DNA from: a virus
Length of the DNA stretch: 37,685 nucleotides
Virus record (IMG/VR): IMGVR_UViG_3300025009_000255
Location: 1-37,685 of that record
Strand: one strand, 5' to 3'
The position numbers were made by a program, and so were the translations under genes. The notes under the pieces were generated by a model, which saw only the letters and a list, made by a program, of their open reading frames with translations, made no database searches and was not told where the DNA came from. Positions 26,423 through 34,054 of this stretch are shown here, in pieces. Numbering within the stretch: the stretch's first letter is position 1; each line of letters starts with the position of its first letter.

Positions 26423-26632
26423 TTACATCCCATCCACGCTAAAAAGCGATGAATGGGTTTTACGCTCCTTTTTATCAATAGGTATGATAATAACAGCAGC
26501 AGGAACTAAGCATCCCAGAGAAAGCCTGCTTCCATTTTCATTATAGTGTTCACAATCCATACATTCAACATCTTTTGTCATTGTAGCTGTATTCAAATGA
26601 TCACACTCCGCATTAATATAATCACATCTCAT
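26423..26632 (-). pseudogene. Small Cys-rich phage gene truncated by the IS left end
   Basis: The frame starts at 26632; about 53 residues are phage-derived and include CDYINAEC and CMDC pairs that could bind zinc. At ATT-GAT (26474) it enters the IS, and the last ~17 residues (KKERKTHSSLFSVDGM) plus the stop are IS sequence. The native C-terminus is therefore lost or replaced. Confidence 0.55.
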
Positions 26633-26680
26633 AATTTATTATTTTAAGATTTAATAACTTCATTTCATCAGAATAATGGG

Positions 26681-26971
26681 TTACAGATAAAAGCTTTCAA
26701 ACATTATTACTACAAATGACCTTACATATTCAAATAATTCTTTTTTTCCTTCCGGCATTTCCTTTCCTGGTTCACAACTCATAAAATATATCAGGGCTGC
26801 ATCGGTGTGCAGGGCAGAGGCTATATCTGTTAATGTAGTATATGTAGGATTAAATCTACCATTTTCTATTTGGTTCATAGATGTTGTACTCAATCCACAC
26901 ATCTTGGCCAGTTCTTTTTGTGATAACCCTTTATTCTTTCTTAGTTTTGTTATTGTAGCTCCTATATTCAT
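26681..26971 (-). CDS. Cro/CI-type (XRE) transcriptional regulator
   Basis: 96 residues with a clear XRE helix-turn-helix at ~residues 7-60 (KNKGLSQKELAKMCGLSTTS, then MNQIENGRFNP). The C-terminal ~35 residues are hydrophobic and may mediate dimerisation. It is transcribed against the early genes on both sides, as regulators of lysis-lysogeny or early-gene control often are. A TAnnTTTG-like box (TAAGTTTG, 27004-26997) precedes it. A recurrent 11-bp motif lies within the gene. Confidence 0.9.
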   Translation of the reverse strand: MNIGATITKLRKNKGLSQKELAKMCGLSTTSMNQIENGRFNPTYTTLTDIASALHTDAALIYFMSCEPGKEMPEGKKELFEYVRSFVVIMFESFYL

Positions 26972-27016
26972 AACTTTATAATTTAAAAATTTAAGACAAA
27001 CTTAATAAAAATTACA

Positions 27017-27550
27017 TTAATTCCCGATCGGCGCATACATTTTGTATCTTATCGTGTAACCATTAATCATATTTCCTTTTTTTATGGCCCGATATACCTT
27101 CATCCTACTTACCCCAAAGTGCTTCAATAGGTCATTTATACTACTAAAATAAAGGGTTTCAGAAGAATTAAAGGCTTCCATCTTTCGCATTGTACCCTTA
27201 TCATTAACCAAAGCAGCTATATCTTCAGGCATCTTCAGATCATAAAAGGTTTTTTCATCAATAGTGTTGAATTTACAAAATGTCTTTTTTACATATTCAA
27301 GGTTTTCAACGCAATTATTCATCCTATTGCAATCTATATGACTTATAGCATACCCATCAGGCATTGGTTCCAGAAAGTGAGAAGAAACCAAAACATGGGC
27401 ATAATAATGGGTTCCTTCTATAAAATACCTAACATAACTATACCTCCCCACAATAATGGGTTTCAAATATCTCTTTAATACATAAGAATAAACCAACCCC
27501 ATATCTGTTATTCCATATCTATTACCCATTCCTATCATATACACTATCAT
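27017..27550 (-). CDS. HNH endonuclease with C-terminal NUMOD-like DNA-binding domain
   Basis: 177 residues. The HNH core is HVLVSSHFLEPMPDGYAISH followed by IDCNRMNNCVENLEYV (residues ~53-90), the usual arrangement of homing-type HNH nucleases of phages. The C-terminal part (FSSINDLLKHFGVSRMKVYRAI, GNMINGYTIRY) matches the NUMOD1/helix-turn-helix DNA-binding module. It is a free-standing gene with its own promoter, likely a selfish homing endonuclease. Four recurrent motif copies lie in or at the end of this region. Confidence 0.85.
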   Translation of the reverse strand: MIVYMIGMGNRYGITDMGLVYSYVLKRYLKPIIVGRYSYVRYFIEGTHYYAHVLVSSHFLEPMPDGYAISHIDCNRMNNCVENLEYVKKTFCKFNTIDEKTFYDLKMPEDIAALVNDKGTMRKMEAFNSSETLYFSSINDLLKHFGVSRMKVYRAIKKGNMINGYTIRYKMYAPIGN

Positions 27551-27677
27551 AACTACATCTATTTAATTAAAACCTATTAATACACTCAATACAAATCCAT
27601 CCTCTGTTATTCGATATTTTCCATCTGTCCCTCTTATTATTATTCCTTTATTCATAATTAATCACATTTTAATTATA

Positions 27678-27709
27678 CAAATATATGCAATTAATACAAT
27701 ATATCCAAA
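27678..27709 (-). promoter_or_regulatory. Leftward promoter for the HNH gene
   Basis: On the minus strand TTTG (27709-27706), 20 bases, then TATATTTG (27685-27678). This matches the Bacteroidota consensus with near-ideal spacing, about 130 bases before the HNH start. Confidence 0.65.
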
Positions 27710-28204
27710 CTTATTTATGTTTCACTTATATTATACCCATATTATTAGATGTACAAAAATAAAATATAAAATAAAAATGGGATTTTGTGGATGTAGTCGA
27801 TATATATAGGGTACACACCAGATGTGGCGCAAAATGCGGATTTGCGGGGGTGTGGGGGTGTTTTCGGAATCGCATAAAACAAACGAAATGCAGTGCTAAT
27901 AATATATATATGATCTTGCCTATTGCGTGGAAAGCATATATTGTTATATATTGTATGAATCATAATCTTAATTATTGGGCTTATTCCGTTTCCCTAACTG
28001 CCTGATAATCACTCGTGCAAGACAAATGAGAGTATAAGAATGCAGAAAGCGAATGTAAATAGGGCAATTGTGGACAGGTTGGCAGGTGTTCAGGTTGTGT
28101 CCTGATGGTTGTGTAATTAGTAGAAAAATTGGCATCCAGGGCGCAAGATAGGACACAAAAAAAGTAATAATTACCCTTAATTCATTGAATTTACGTATAT
28201 TTAT

Positions 28205-28212
28205 TAAATTTG
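28205..28212 (+). promoter_or_regulatory. Candidate rightward promoter -7 box
   Basis: TAAATTTG matches TAnnTTTG 48 bases before the ATG at 28260. The -33 element is weak (ATTG 17 bases upstream). Confidence 0.45.
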
Positions 28213-28259
28213 AATCACAATTTTAAATTGAAAAAAATTAAATAAGCAATAAAACAACA

Positions 28260-28601
28260 ATGTCAACAAGAAAACATAAGCAGCATAGCTATATAATAGA
28301 TACAATACTAAGGAGCTATAATATAAGTAATACAATAGGTCTTAAGTATAATGAGATAATACTCTTAGTTTCATTATTTTATAGAACCCTTTATTTTGAT
28401 TGTACTTTTAAAAGTACAGTTGAAAACATAACTATAATAACAAACATAAGATATAATACTGTCAGTATGCTATTAAATGACTTAATCAAATCTAAATATG
28501 TAATTAAAATCGGATTAATATATAATATTAGCGATAAAGGTAAACATCTCATAAAAAACTATCTGGCTGTAGTAGAATCTACTAACTTATATTTAAAATA
28601 A
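28260..28601 (+). CDS. Small winged-helix-like protein
   Basis: 113 residues, basic and Ile/Asn rich. The segment from GLKYNEIILLVSLFY through NITIITNIRYNTVSMLLNDL to KSKYVIKIG and YNISDKGKHLI follows the MarR/PadR-type winged-helix order (helix, recognition helix, wing, ISDKG). It probably regulates phage accessory genes. One motif copy lies inside and one just after the stop. Confidence 0.55.
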   Translation: MSTRKHKQHSYIIDTILRSYNISNTIGLKYNEIILLVSLFYRTLYFDCTFKSTVENITIITNIRYNTVSMLLNDLIKSKYVIKIGLIYNISDKGKHLIKNYLAVVESTNLYLK

Positions 28602-28890
28602 TCCGAAACCCCTTATTTCCATATTTTCCTCATCCTTCGCAAAAATCCGACAAGTCGCACAACCGGGTCAATATAAAAGCTGATCTATATCATGCTGTTG
28701 TATGTTCTATAACAGGTATTAAGTTGATGGAACCCATTATTTTGATTTTTCATGAATTTTTATTCATTTGTAATTATTTGAATATCAATAGATAAAGTAT
28801 TTTTTAACAAAATAAATGTTAAAATATTTGCAGAATGATTGTAATGGGTATAGATTTACATAACAAATTCATTCACTAAAAAAATTAGCA

Positions 28891-29667
28891 ATGAAAAAAA
28901 TAGAAATTATGAACTTATTCGCTGAAAATGAGGTGAAAAGTACAAATGTAAAGAGTTTTATTAATAAAAATAAAGCTTTAAAATTGAATTACGAAATATG
29001 TCTTAAATGGCTAAAAATAAAAGAAAGCAAGGAAAGTGAATTTTTATCAAAAAAACAACAAACAAGACAAGCAAAACAATTCGGGTTTTCAGTTAAGAAA
29101 TATATTGTATTAAAAGAAAAATCAGAGCGTTTATTAAATGATTTTTTCACAGGGCATTCAATGGGATGTTATAGAACCCTTTCCCTAATAGGAAATAGAA
29201 CACCTTTTGCAACAAATAATATTCTTAGTATTTATTCTAAGAGTTACAAATTTAAGCCGAGTTATGGTGAAATAAATATAATTTTAACTAAAAAAGAACT
29301 TGAAAATATTGAAAACATTGCCGGAGTTTGGACAATAAAAGGTAAACATCATGCTGCTAAATGGTTGGAATCACGTGGGAATAAACAAAGTTATAGTGTT
29401 AATTTTGTTTCCGGTTATTTATTTGCAGATATTCATGGGAAAACGTTAAAAGAAGCAAAGGACTTATTTGGCAAAAGATTAGTACAATTAAAAAGAGAAA
29501 AATTATCAAATGCGAAATTTGTAGGGTATAAACATTTAAAAGAAGCTGGGGCATGTGATCCAGGAATTAATTCATTTATTGAAAAACATAAACTAAATAA
29601 AGAGTATGGTTATAATTTGGGGTATTTAAAAAGCCTTGAATATAATTCATTTTTAGATAAATTATAA
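28891..29667 (+). CDS. Unknown protein (258 residues)
   Basis: A very Lys/Asn-rich protein of 258 residues with a strongly basic N-terminal third. I do not recognise a domain. A possible start of a conserved region is SLIGNRTPFATNNILSIYS (~110-130), and the second half has a GYKHLKEAGACDPGI segment. It is preceded by ~290 non-coding bases that hold two motif copies, and followed by two strong hairpins, so it seems to be a one-gene transcription unit. Confidence 0.6.
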   Translation: MKKIEIMNLFAENEVKSTNVKSFINKNKALKLNYEICLKWLKIKESKESEFLSKKQQTRQAKQFGFSVKKYIVLKEKSERLLNDFFTGHSMGCYRTLSLIGNRTPFATNNILSIYSKSYKFKPSYGEINIILTKKELENIENIAGVWTIKGKHHAAKWLESRGNKQSYSVNFVSGYLFADIHGKTLKEAKDLFGKRLVQLKREKLSNAKFVGYKHLKEAGACDPGINSFIEKHKLNKEYGYNLGYLKSLEYNSFLDKL

Positions 29668-29735
29668 TCCTGCCAGTTTCGCTAATTCTGACAGGATTAG
29701 CAGGCCCCGGACTGAAACAAATCCGGGGTTTTGGT
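29665..29735 (+). terminator. Double-hairpin terminator
   Basis: First hairpin 29665-29699 (TAATCCTG.CAG with CTG.CAGGATTA), second 29705-29728 (CCCCGGA with TCCGGGG) followed by TTTT. It ends the transcript of the gene at 28891-29667. Confidence 0.85.
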
Positions 29736-29770
29736 AGTGAAAAATGTTTATTAATTAAAAAAAAATAGCC

Positions 29771-30226
29771 ATGAAAACCTACAAGTCTTATATTAAAGAA
29801 TATAATCTAAAAGTTGAAGAGCGAAACACAACCTTTGAAAAGGTAAAGATCACAACTGTCATTGATGCAGCTAACTATATAAGAAAGCATTTATATAGTG
29901 ACGATTTAATTATTTACGAATTATTCTTTATGTTATTGCTAAACCGGGGAAATAATGTAATCGGATTTGTAAAAATAAGTCAGGGAGGCTTAAGTGGAAC
30001 GGTAACAGATGTACGAATGATTTGTAAATATGCTATTGATACACTGGCAACAGCTGTAATTATAGCACACAACCACCCATCCGGGAATGAACAACCAAGC
30101 ACCCATGACATATCAATGACTACTAAAATACAACAGGCATTAAAATTATTTGATGTGACATTATTAGATCATGTCATTATTACTGAAAATAATCACTATT
30201 CACTTTCTGACAATGGTATTTTTTAA
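29771..30226 (+). CDS. radC: RadC-like JAB/MPN-domain protein
   Basis: 151 residues containing the JAMM metal-binding motif HNHPSG with His100, His102 and Asp113 (HxH-x10-D), plus a likely catalytic Glu near residue 50. It carries only the RadC C-terminal domain, as phage and mobile-element versions do, without the N-terminal helix-hairpin-helix. Family role is uncertain; such genes are common in phage and plasmid anti-restriction regions of Bacteroidota. Confidence 0.88.
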   Translation: MKTYKSYIKEYNLKVEERNTTFEKVKITTVIDAANYIRKHLYSDDLIIYELFFMLLLNRGNNVIGFVKISQGGLSGTVTDVRMICKYAIDTLATAVIIAHNHPSGNEQPSTHDISMTTKIQQALKLFDVTLLDHVIITENNHYSLSDNGIF

Positions 30227-30255
30227 CCCATTATTTTAACTTAACAATTAATATC

Positions 30256-30465
30256 ATGAAAATAAATAACACAATAACCGAAGTAAGAAAATCAGGGAAT
30301 AGATTATTAAAAAAAAGTAATAGCAGAATATCTGTAATAGTTTTAACACCTTATTCCACAACAAATGCAAATTATGGGATCCAATTTTGGACAACTGAAA
30401 TGATTAAAATTGGTACTTCAATAAATACAGACAACACAATCAGCACATTTATAGAAAAATTATAA
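30256..30465 (+). CDS. Unknown small protein (69 residues)
   Basis: A basic, strand-rich 69-residue protein with no recognised domain. It lies 29 bases after the RadC-like gene; the spacer contains a motif copy (30225-30235) beginning at the RadC stop codon. Confidence 0.45.
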   Translation: MKINNTITEVRKSGNRLLKKSNSRISVIVLTPYSTTNANYGIQFWTTEMIKIGTSINTDNTISTFIEKL

Positions 30466-30476
30466 AAACATAAAAC

Positions 30477-30791
30477 ATGAACTCAAAAAACTTATCTAAA
30501 ATAATTAAAGGCACAAATGCAGCCTTTGTTAATAAACTTTCTGATGCTGAATGTGAAAAACTTGCAAAAGAAATATTACAAACAAATAAAGTAATAAGTA
30601 AAGAACCGGAACCCATTATTTTCTTCTGTGAAAATTGTGGAAGTAAAAACATAGAGCAAAAGATATGGGTAAATGCTAATACAAATGAAAAATTTGGTAC
30701 TATTAGCGCAATGGATGATCGCTGGTGTTGTGATTGCGAAGAACATGTAAATTTTGTAACAGATCCGAAATTAATTGAACTACCATTTTAA
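30477..30791 (+). CDS. Zinc-ribbon protein
   Basis: 104 residues with CENC (~residues 52-55) and CCDC (~83-86), a single four-Cys zinc site. It is otherwise helical at the N-terminus (LSKIIKGTNAAFVNKLSDAE). It may bind nucleic acid or protein; not assigned. A motif copy lies inside at 30610-30620. Confidence 0.55.
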   Translation: MNSKNLSKIIKGTNAAFVNKLSDAECEKLAKEILQTNKVISKEPEPIIFFCENCGSKNIEQKIWVNANTNEKFGTISAMDDRWCCDCEEHVNFVTDPKLIELPF

Positions 30792-30802
30792 AACTAAATA
30801 CT

Positions 30803-31072
30803 ATGAAAACAAAAGCAGAATTAACCGGTAGAAAAAAAATTGTAAAATTGGTAACTGGATTGAATTATTATTCAACTAAACAAACAATACCGGTATTAGG
30901 GAAACTCCCTTCTAAAAAAATAAATAAAGGTTCTGATCATTCAGATTGGGGAATAGATTTAGGACTTAGAAAAGCAACAATAACTGAAATAACAGTTGAT
31001 AAATTTGATCCACAAAATTATTGTTCAATTATAGTTGATGGAGCTGTTTTACTAAAAGAAATTGATTATTAA
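30803..31072 (+). CDS. Unknown small protein (89 residues)
   Basis: 89 residues, basic N-terminal half and acidic C-terminal half, no recognised domain; part of the run of small early genes, 11 bases after the zinc-ribbon gene. Confidence 0.45.
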   Translation: MKTKAELTGRKKIVKLVTGLNYYSTKQTIPVLGKLPSKKINKGSDHSDWGIDLGLRKATITEITVDKFDPQNYCSIIVDGAVLLKEIDY

Positions 31073-31095
31073 TTACCATTTTTAAACCCCTTATT

Positions 31096-31380
31096 ATGAA
31101 AACAAACGAATTGTTATATAGAGCAGAAAATAGAGGATGCTTTTTGGAATGTACCTGTGTTAATATAAATCAAAATACATGGGATGAATTAATGAAAAAT
31201 AATACAAAAGCAAATCAAAAACAAGCTGTAAAAATTGCTTTATTAGCTGGTGTTATTGATGAACATGAAGCAAAAAAAGAAATAAAAAACCCCTGGTATA
31301 ATCCATATAATCATTATAAAACTAAAACACATTTAATTTATGTTCATTCATGTATAGAACATTTTATAAAAATTAATTAG
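31096..31380 (+). CDS. Unknown small protein (94 residues)
   Basis: A helical 94-residue protein with no recognised domain. Motif copies sit immediately before its start (31084-31094) and at its stop codon (31381-31391), so the gene is framed by the 11-bp sequence. Confidence 0.5.
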   Translation: MKTNELLYRAENRGCFLECTCVNINQNTWDELMKNNTKANQKQAVKIALLAGVIDEHEAKKEIKNPWYNPYNHYKTKTHLIYVHSCIEHFIKIN

Positions 31381-31413
31381 AAACCCCTTATTTTTCACTT
31401 AATAAATATAGAT

Positions 31414-31557
31414 ATGAAAACAAAGAAAATTAAAAAAAGATTAGAATATTTAAGGCAGGAGATAAAAGGTGAGTGCATAAGTTATGGAGAGTTAATGGAA
31501 TTAAAAGCATTAGCAAAATATATCAATATTTGCAACCGGGAAAATAACTACAATTGA
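31414..31557 (+). CDS. Small basic protein (47 residues)
   Basis: An ATG at 31414 opens 47 codons (begins MKTKKIKKRLEYLRQEIKGE), mostly helical and basic. It is short, but has codon use and a leader like its neighbours. Its 3' end is overlapped in another frame by an open frame continuing into the next small gene. Confidence 0.4.
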   Translation: MKTKKIKKRLEYLRQEIKGECISYGELMELKALAKYINICNRENNYN

Positions 31558-31573
31558 AATAAGGGAAAGTATA

Positions 31574-31660
31574 ATGGGTCAAAATGGAAAAACTATTTCA
31601 ATTGCATTTAAAGGAATGGATCCGGCAAAAGTGAAAGAACTAATTCTTAAAAATTTATAA
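31574..31660 (+). CDS. Very small frame (28 residues), possible C-terminal remnant
   Basis: MGQNGKTISIAFKGMDPAKV and on to a TAA at 31658. The same frame is open further upstream, under the 3' end of the previous gene (FATGKITTIEIRESI). It may therefore be the tail of a formerly longer protein or a product of frameshifting. Confidence 0.3.
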   Translation: MGQNGKTISIAFKGMDPAKVKELILKNL

Positions 31661-31663
31661 GCC

Positions 31664-31804
31664 ATGACATACCAAATAATCTTTATTCAGGATACGCAGA
31701 AACCCATTATTGAGATAGTAAATAATGATACAATTCAGGATGCTATAAATAGTCTTATTGCCTTATATGGTAAAATTAAAATAATCAGAATTAAAATAAT
31801 TTAA
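31664..31804 (+). CDS. Small protein (46 residues)
   Basis: An ATG at 31664 opens 46 codons (MTYQIIFIQDTQKPIIEIVN and on). It is Ile-rich, with alternating strand and helix, and carries one motif copy in frame. Unknown function. Confidence 0.4.
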   Translation: MTYQIIFIQDTQKPIIEIVNNDTIQDAINSLIALYGKIKIIRIKII

Positions 31805-31816
31805 TACTTGGAAAAC

Positions 31817-32197
31817 ATGAAAGCAATTAATGAACATATTCAGGTATATGCGATATGGGTAAATGGAAGGGATATTGAAGATATTAATCAATCTTTTCCT
31901 GTCAATACTAATATTGATACTAATATATGGCATAGTGATTTTAAAAAAGCGGTAAAAGATTATTTTAATGCTAAAGTAAAAGATTCTGAAGGTGAGTATG
32001 GATGTTACTCAGAAATATATAAGGACTATCATGTTGGATTATTTTCAATTGATATTAATATTAAAGAATTTGAAAATAAATTTGATTTGGATTTTGATAT
32101 TAATAATGAAGATGTACAAGATATAATTCCTAATTATGTAAATTATGATTTTAATGTTGTTGCCGAAAGAATAGGAAAATTTATTAAATCAAAATAA
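31817..32197 (+). CDS. Unknown acidic protein (126 residues)
   Basis: 126 residues from the ATG at 31817, preferred over an upstream TTG. It is very acidic, rich in Asp, Asn and Ile, consistent with a DNA-mimic or other phage accessory protein, though this is only composition. The stop codon lies inside the palindromic motif pair at 32193-32216. Confidence 0.55.
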   Translation: MKAINEHIQVYAIWVNGRDIEDINQSFPVNTNIDTNIWHSDFKKAVKDYFNAKVKDSEGEYGCYSEIYKDYHVGLFSIDINIKEFENKFDLDFDINNEDVQDIIPNYVNYDFNVVAERIGKFIKSK

Positions 32198-32216
32198 AGG
32201 GTTATAACCCCTTATC
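32193..32216. repeat. Second 24-bp facing motif pair
   Basis: AATAAAGGGTT, spacer AT, then AACCCCTTATC. Same layout and spacer as 20709-20732. It includes the stop codon of the gene before it. Confidence 0.7.
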
Positions 32217-32241
32217 TTAAAAACCTAAAAACGATTTTAAC

Positions 32242-32379
32242 ATGGAAATAACAAAGGAAATAAAACAGACAAACGATTTACTAAGGATGATAGTTAAAAA
32301 TGAAAATTTGACCCCTCTATGCCTTAGATTAATCGAAATTAGAATTAAACTTAATGAACTAACAATTAAAAAACAGTAA
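32242..32379 (+). CDS. Small helical protein (45 residues)
   Basis: An ATG at 32242 opens 45 codons (MEITKEIKQTNDLLRMIVKN and on), predicted all-helical. It sits between two confident genes with no other coding use of the interval. Confidence 0.4.
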   Translation: MEITKEIKQTNDLLRMIVKNENLTPLCLRLIEIRIKLNELTIKKQ

Positions 32380-32383
32380 TATT

Positions 32384-33022
32384 ATGAAAAAAGTAAAAGG
32401 TTATAAAGCTTATAATAAAGGCTTAGTTTGTAAAGATTTTCAATTTGAAGAAAATAAAACATTTACAATTGAAGGAGAACCCATTATTTGTCAGAAAGGG
32501 TTCCATTTTTACGAAAATCCTCTTGATACACTTAATTATTATGATTTGTGCGAAAGTGAATTTACCACCGTAGAAGCAATAGGAAATGTAACTCATAATG
32601 AAGATACCAAAATAGCAACAAATAAAATTAAAATAGGTAAAAAGCTAAGTTTACATGAATTTATAAATGCAAGTATAGCTTATTTAATAGAACAAAATAA
32701 AATTGAAGCTGCATCGGGAAATTATAGTAAACTGGCTGCATCGGGAGATTATAGTAAACTGGCTGCATCGGGAGATTATAGTCAACTGGCTGCATCGGGA
32801 GATTTTAGTAAACTTGAATTAAACGGTAACAAATCGGTAGGTGCAAACATTGGAATAAATGGAACAATAAAGGGAGTTAAGGGTTCATGGATAACCTTAG
32901 CAGAATATAATTCTAATTACGAATGTATATGTATAAAATCTGCAATTATTGATGGTATAGAATTAAAAGAAAATACCTGGTATAAATTAAAAAAAGGATT
33001 ATTCACTGAAACAAACAATTAA
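32384..33022 (+). CDS. DUF7666-like protein with internal nine-residue repeats
   Basis: 212 residues. The first ~110 fit the phage DUF7666 pattern: KGYKAYNKGLVCKDFQFEE, then CQKGFHFYENPLDTLNYY, then ATNKIKIGKKLSLHEFI. Then four tandem copies of AASG(D/N)(Y/F)SKL occur, followed by a beta-rich end (WITLAEYN, KENTWYKLKKG). The repeat block would stack as a small beta-helix. Such proteins are frequent in prophages and phages; the role is unknown. Confidence 0.7.
   Translation: MKKVKGYKAYNKGLVCKDFQFEENKTFTIEGEPIICQKGFHFYENPLDTLNYYDLCESEFTTVEAIGNVTHNEDTKIATNKIKIGKKLSLHEFINASIAYLIEQNKIEAASGNYSKLAASGDYSKLAASGDYSQLAASGDFSKLELNGNKSVGANIGINGTIKGVKGSWITLAEYNSNYECICIKSAIIDGIELKENTWYKLKKGLFTETNN
32708..32815 (+). 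repeat. Four tandem 27-bp repeats
   Basis: Units begin at 32708, 32735, 32762 and 32789, each starting GCTGCATCGGGA and nearly identical, with changes that alter Asn/Asp, Lys/Gln and Tyr/Phe. The low divergence suggests recent slippage. Confidence 0.9.
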
Positions 33023-33035
33023 ATATATAGAAAAT

Positions 33036-33383
33036 ATGGAAACAACTAAATTAATTGCCTTTCTAAAGAAAGCAAAACAGGTGAAGAACAAAACAGATAT
33101 TCCTATTTGTGATTATATTCTGATTAAAGATCAGGAAATGAATGTTACCAATTTGGATATATTTTACAAAATGTATTTTAGCGAACTCGATATGAAATGT
33201 ATTTGCCTTATCCCTTTTGATTATTTGTACAAAATCGCAACAAAGGTAAATAAGGGGAAAATAAACCTGAACATATCGGGTGAAATAATCACAGAAAAGG
33301 GAACATTTAAATATGATATATCAGACATGAATGTTGCTAATGCCAATGATGGTAAACTAAAAAGGGAATACATGGGTTCGTAA
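33036..33383 (+). CDS. Unknown protein (115 residues)
   Basis: 115 residues, mixed helix and strand, no recognised domain. It has the motif-rich codon style of the phage early genes (MGS end) and follows the DUF7666-like gene by 13 bases. Confidence 0.5.
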   Translation: METTKLIAFLKKAKQVKNKTDIPICDYILIKDQEMNVTNLDIFYKMYFSELDMKCICLIPFDYLYKIATKVNKGKINLNISGEIITEKGTFKYDISDMNVANANDGKLKREYMGS

Positions 33384-33416
33384 TTATGAAAAAAACACTA
33401 ACTTTAATAAAAAAAA

Positions 33417-33602
33417 GTGGAAACAGTAAATAGTACAACAAAGAAAATAGATAAAAAAAATGCTAAGATATTTGTTTTGTTAATTTTTATTTTTGGTTTA
33501 GTTGCTTTCTTTAGCTATTTGATTGAAAATTATGAACCCATTATTTCGGATAAACCCGAACCCATTCTTGAAGGATGGGAGGAAATAAAAATTGTTGACT
33601 AA
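33417..33602 (+). CDS. Small single-pass membrane protein, last phage-like gene before the cassettes
   Basis: 61 residues from a GTG start, with a transmembrane helix IFVLLIFIFGLVAFFSYLI after a basic Lys-rich N-terminus and a short acidic tail. It carries an exact phage motif copy (33535-33545) in frame. Its stop codon is embedded in the first attC-type site. No matching cassette start is seen upstream, so it looks like a phage gene at the junction with the array rather than a cassette gene. Confidence 0.55.
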   Translation: METVNSTTKKIDKKNAKIFVLLIFIFGLVAFFSYLIENYEPIISDKPEPILEGWEEIKIVD

Positions 33603-33727
33603 CGGTGGTGGTATGGTTAGTTGCCGATTGCGGACGACACACTATCCATCGACACAGAATTACAAGCGGGTGGTAACGCTTAAAATTAGTACTAATACGG
33701 CAATTAACTATACCACGGGTTAGCTGC
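33594..33727 (+). other. attC-type site A
   Basis: Left GTTGACTAAC (33594-33603), right GTTAGCTGC (33719-33727). The 19-base arms 33608-33626 and 33698-33716 pair with two G-T-type mismatches. About 130 bases, the size of long chromosomal attC sites. Its left end has no matching cassette start. Confidence 0.75.
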
Positions 33728-33747
33728 TGGGCTTTATTAAAATCAAA

Positions 33748-33993
33748 ATGAACTTATACGAAATAGAAGGAAAACTAAGAGACAAAGCAGACAAATGGGA
33801 ATTGCATAATGTCCAAAATGAAAATCGGGAATTGAAAAGCAAAATACACGAACTGGAAAGGAGGATAGGCAATTTAGAAGGAGTAAATAGCAATAAGAAT
33901 TATTTGCTTGAAAGGCTTTTAAACTTGCTTGCAGAAAACGTTTCCCTAAATGAAATATCAAATGAACTTTACGAGCTTCGGGGCAGTCTTTAG
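33748..33993 (+). CDS. Cassette gene: coiled-coil protein (81 residues)
   Basis: 81 residues, almost entirely a charged coiled coil (NVQNENRELKSKIHELERRI and on), with no recognised family. It is the only gene of cassette B (33720 to about 34030). Cassette genes of unknown function are usual. It carries no phage motif copy. Confidence 0.55.
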   Translation: MNLYEIEGKLRDKADKWELHNVQNENRELKSKIHELERRIGNLEGVNSNKNYLLERLLNLLAENVSLNEISNELYELRGSL

Positions 33994-33997
33994 CCTT

Positions 33998-34031
33998 GCA
34001 GCTAACGACTACGGCTATGCACATGTAATTT
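33998..34031 (+). other. Truncated attC-type site B
   Basis: GCAGCTAAC (33998-34006) is complementary to the cassette's own start (33719-33727), followed by a left-arm sequence ACTACGGCTATGC. No right arm or GTTRRRY follows, so half of the site and the start of the next cassette seem deleted. Confidence 0.6.
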
Positions 34032-34054
34032 TAACGACTTAAAAACGAGGAATA

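Larger units (their letters stand above)
24684..26473. mobile_element. IS200/IS605-family element with tnpA and tnpB
   Basis: Divergent tnpB (minus) and tnpA (plus) lie between subterminal hairpins of similar design: 24693-24717 (CCCACACA/TGTGTGGG) and 26429-26457 (CCCAT..CGCT/AGCG..ATGGG), both with CTAAAAAG at the loop. There are no terminal inverted repeats or target duplication, as usual in this family. On the minus strand the left end is preceded by TTGAT (26478-26474), the target of ISDra2-like elements. The right end is proposed after TTCAC (24688-24684). It has split or trimmed two convergent phage genes. Exact ends are inferred. Confidence 0.8.
27551..28259. other. 700-bp gene-free region with a GC-rich patch
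   Basis: No convincing gene. It holds the leftward promoter at 27678-27709 and a G-rich stretch at 27820-27900 quite unlike the surrounding AT-rich DNA. It also holds a 9-bp inverted repeat TTGTGTCCT (28095-28103) / AGGACACAA (28150-28158), and the likely rightward promoter at 28205-28212. It is a candidate control region or replication origin, without proof. Confidence 0.45.

Noticed and set aside
27787-28005. 72-codon frame in the GC-rich region
   Set aside because: The product has no protein-like pattern and there is an equally long frame on the other strand.
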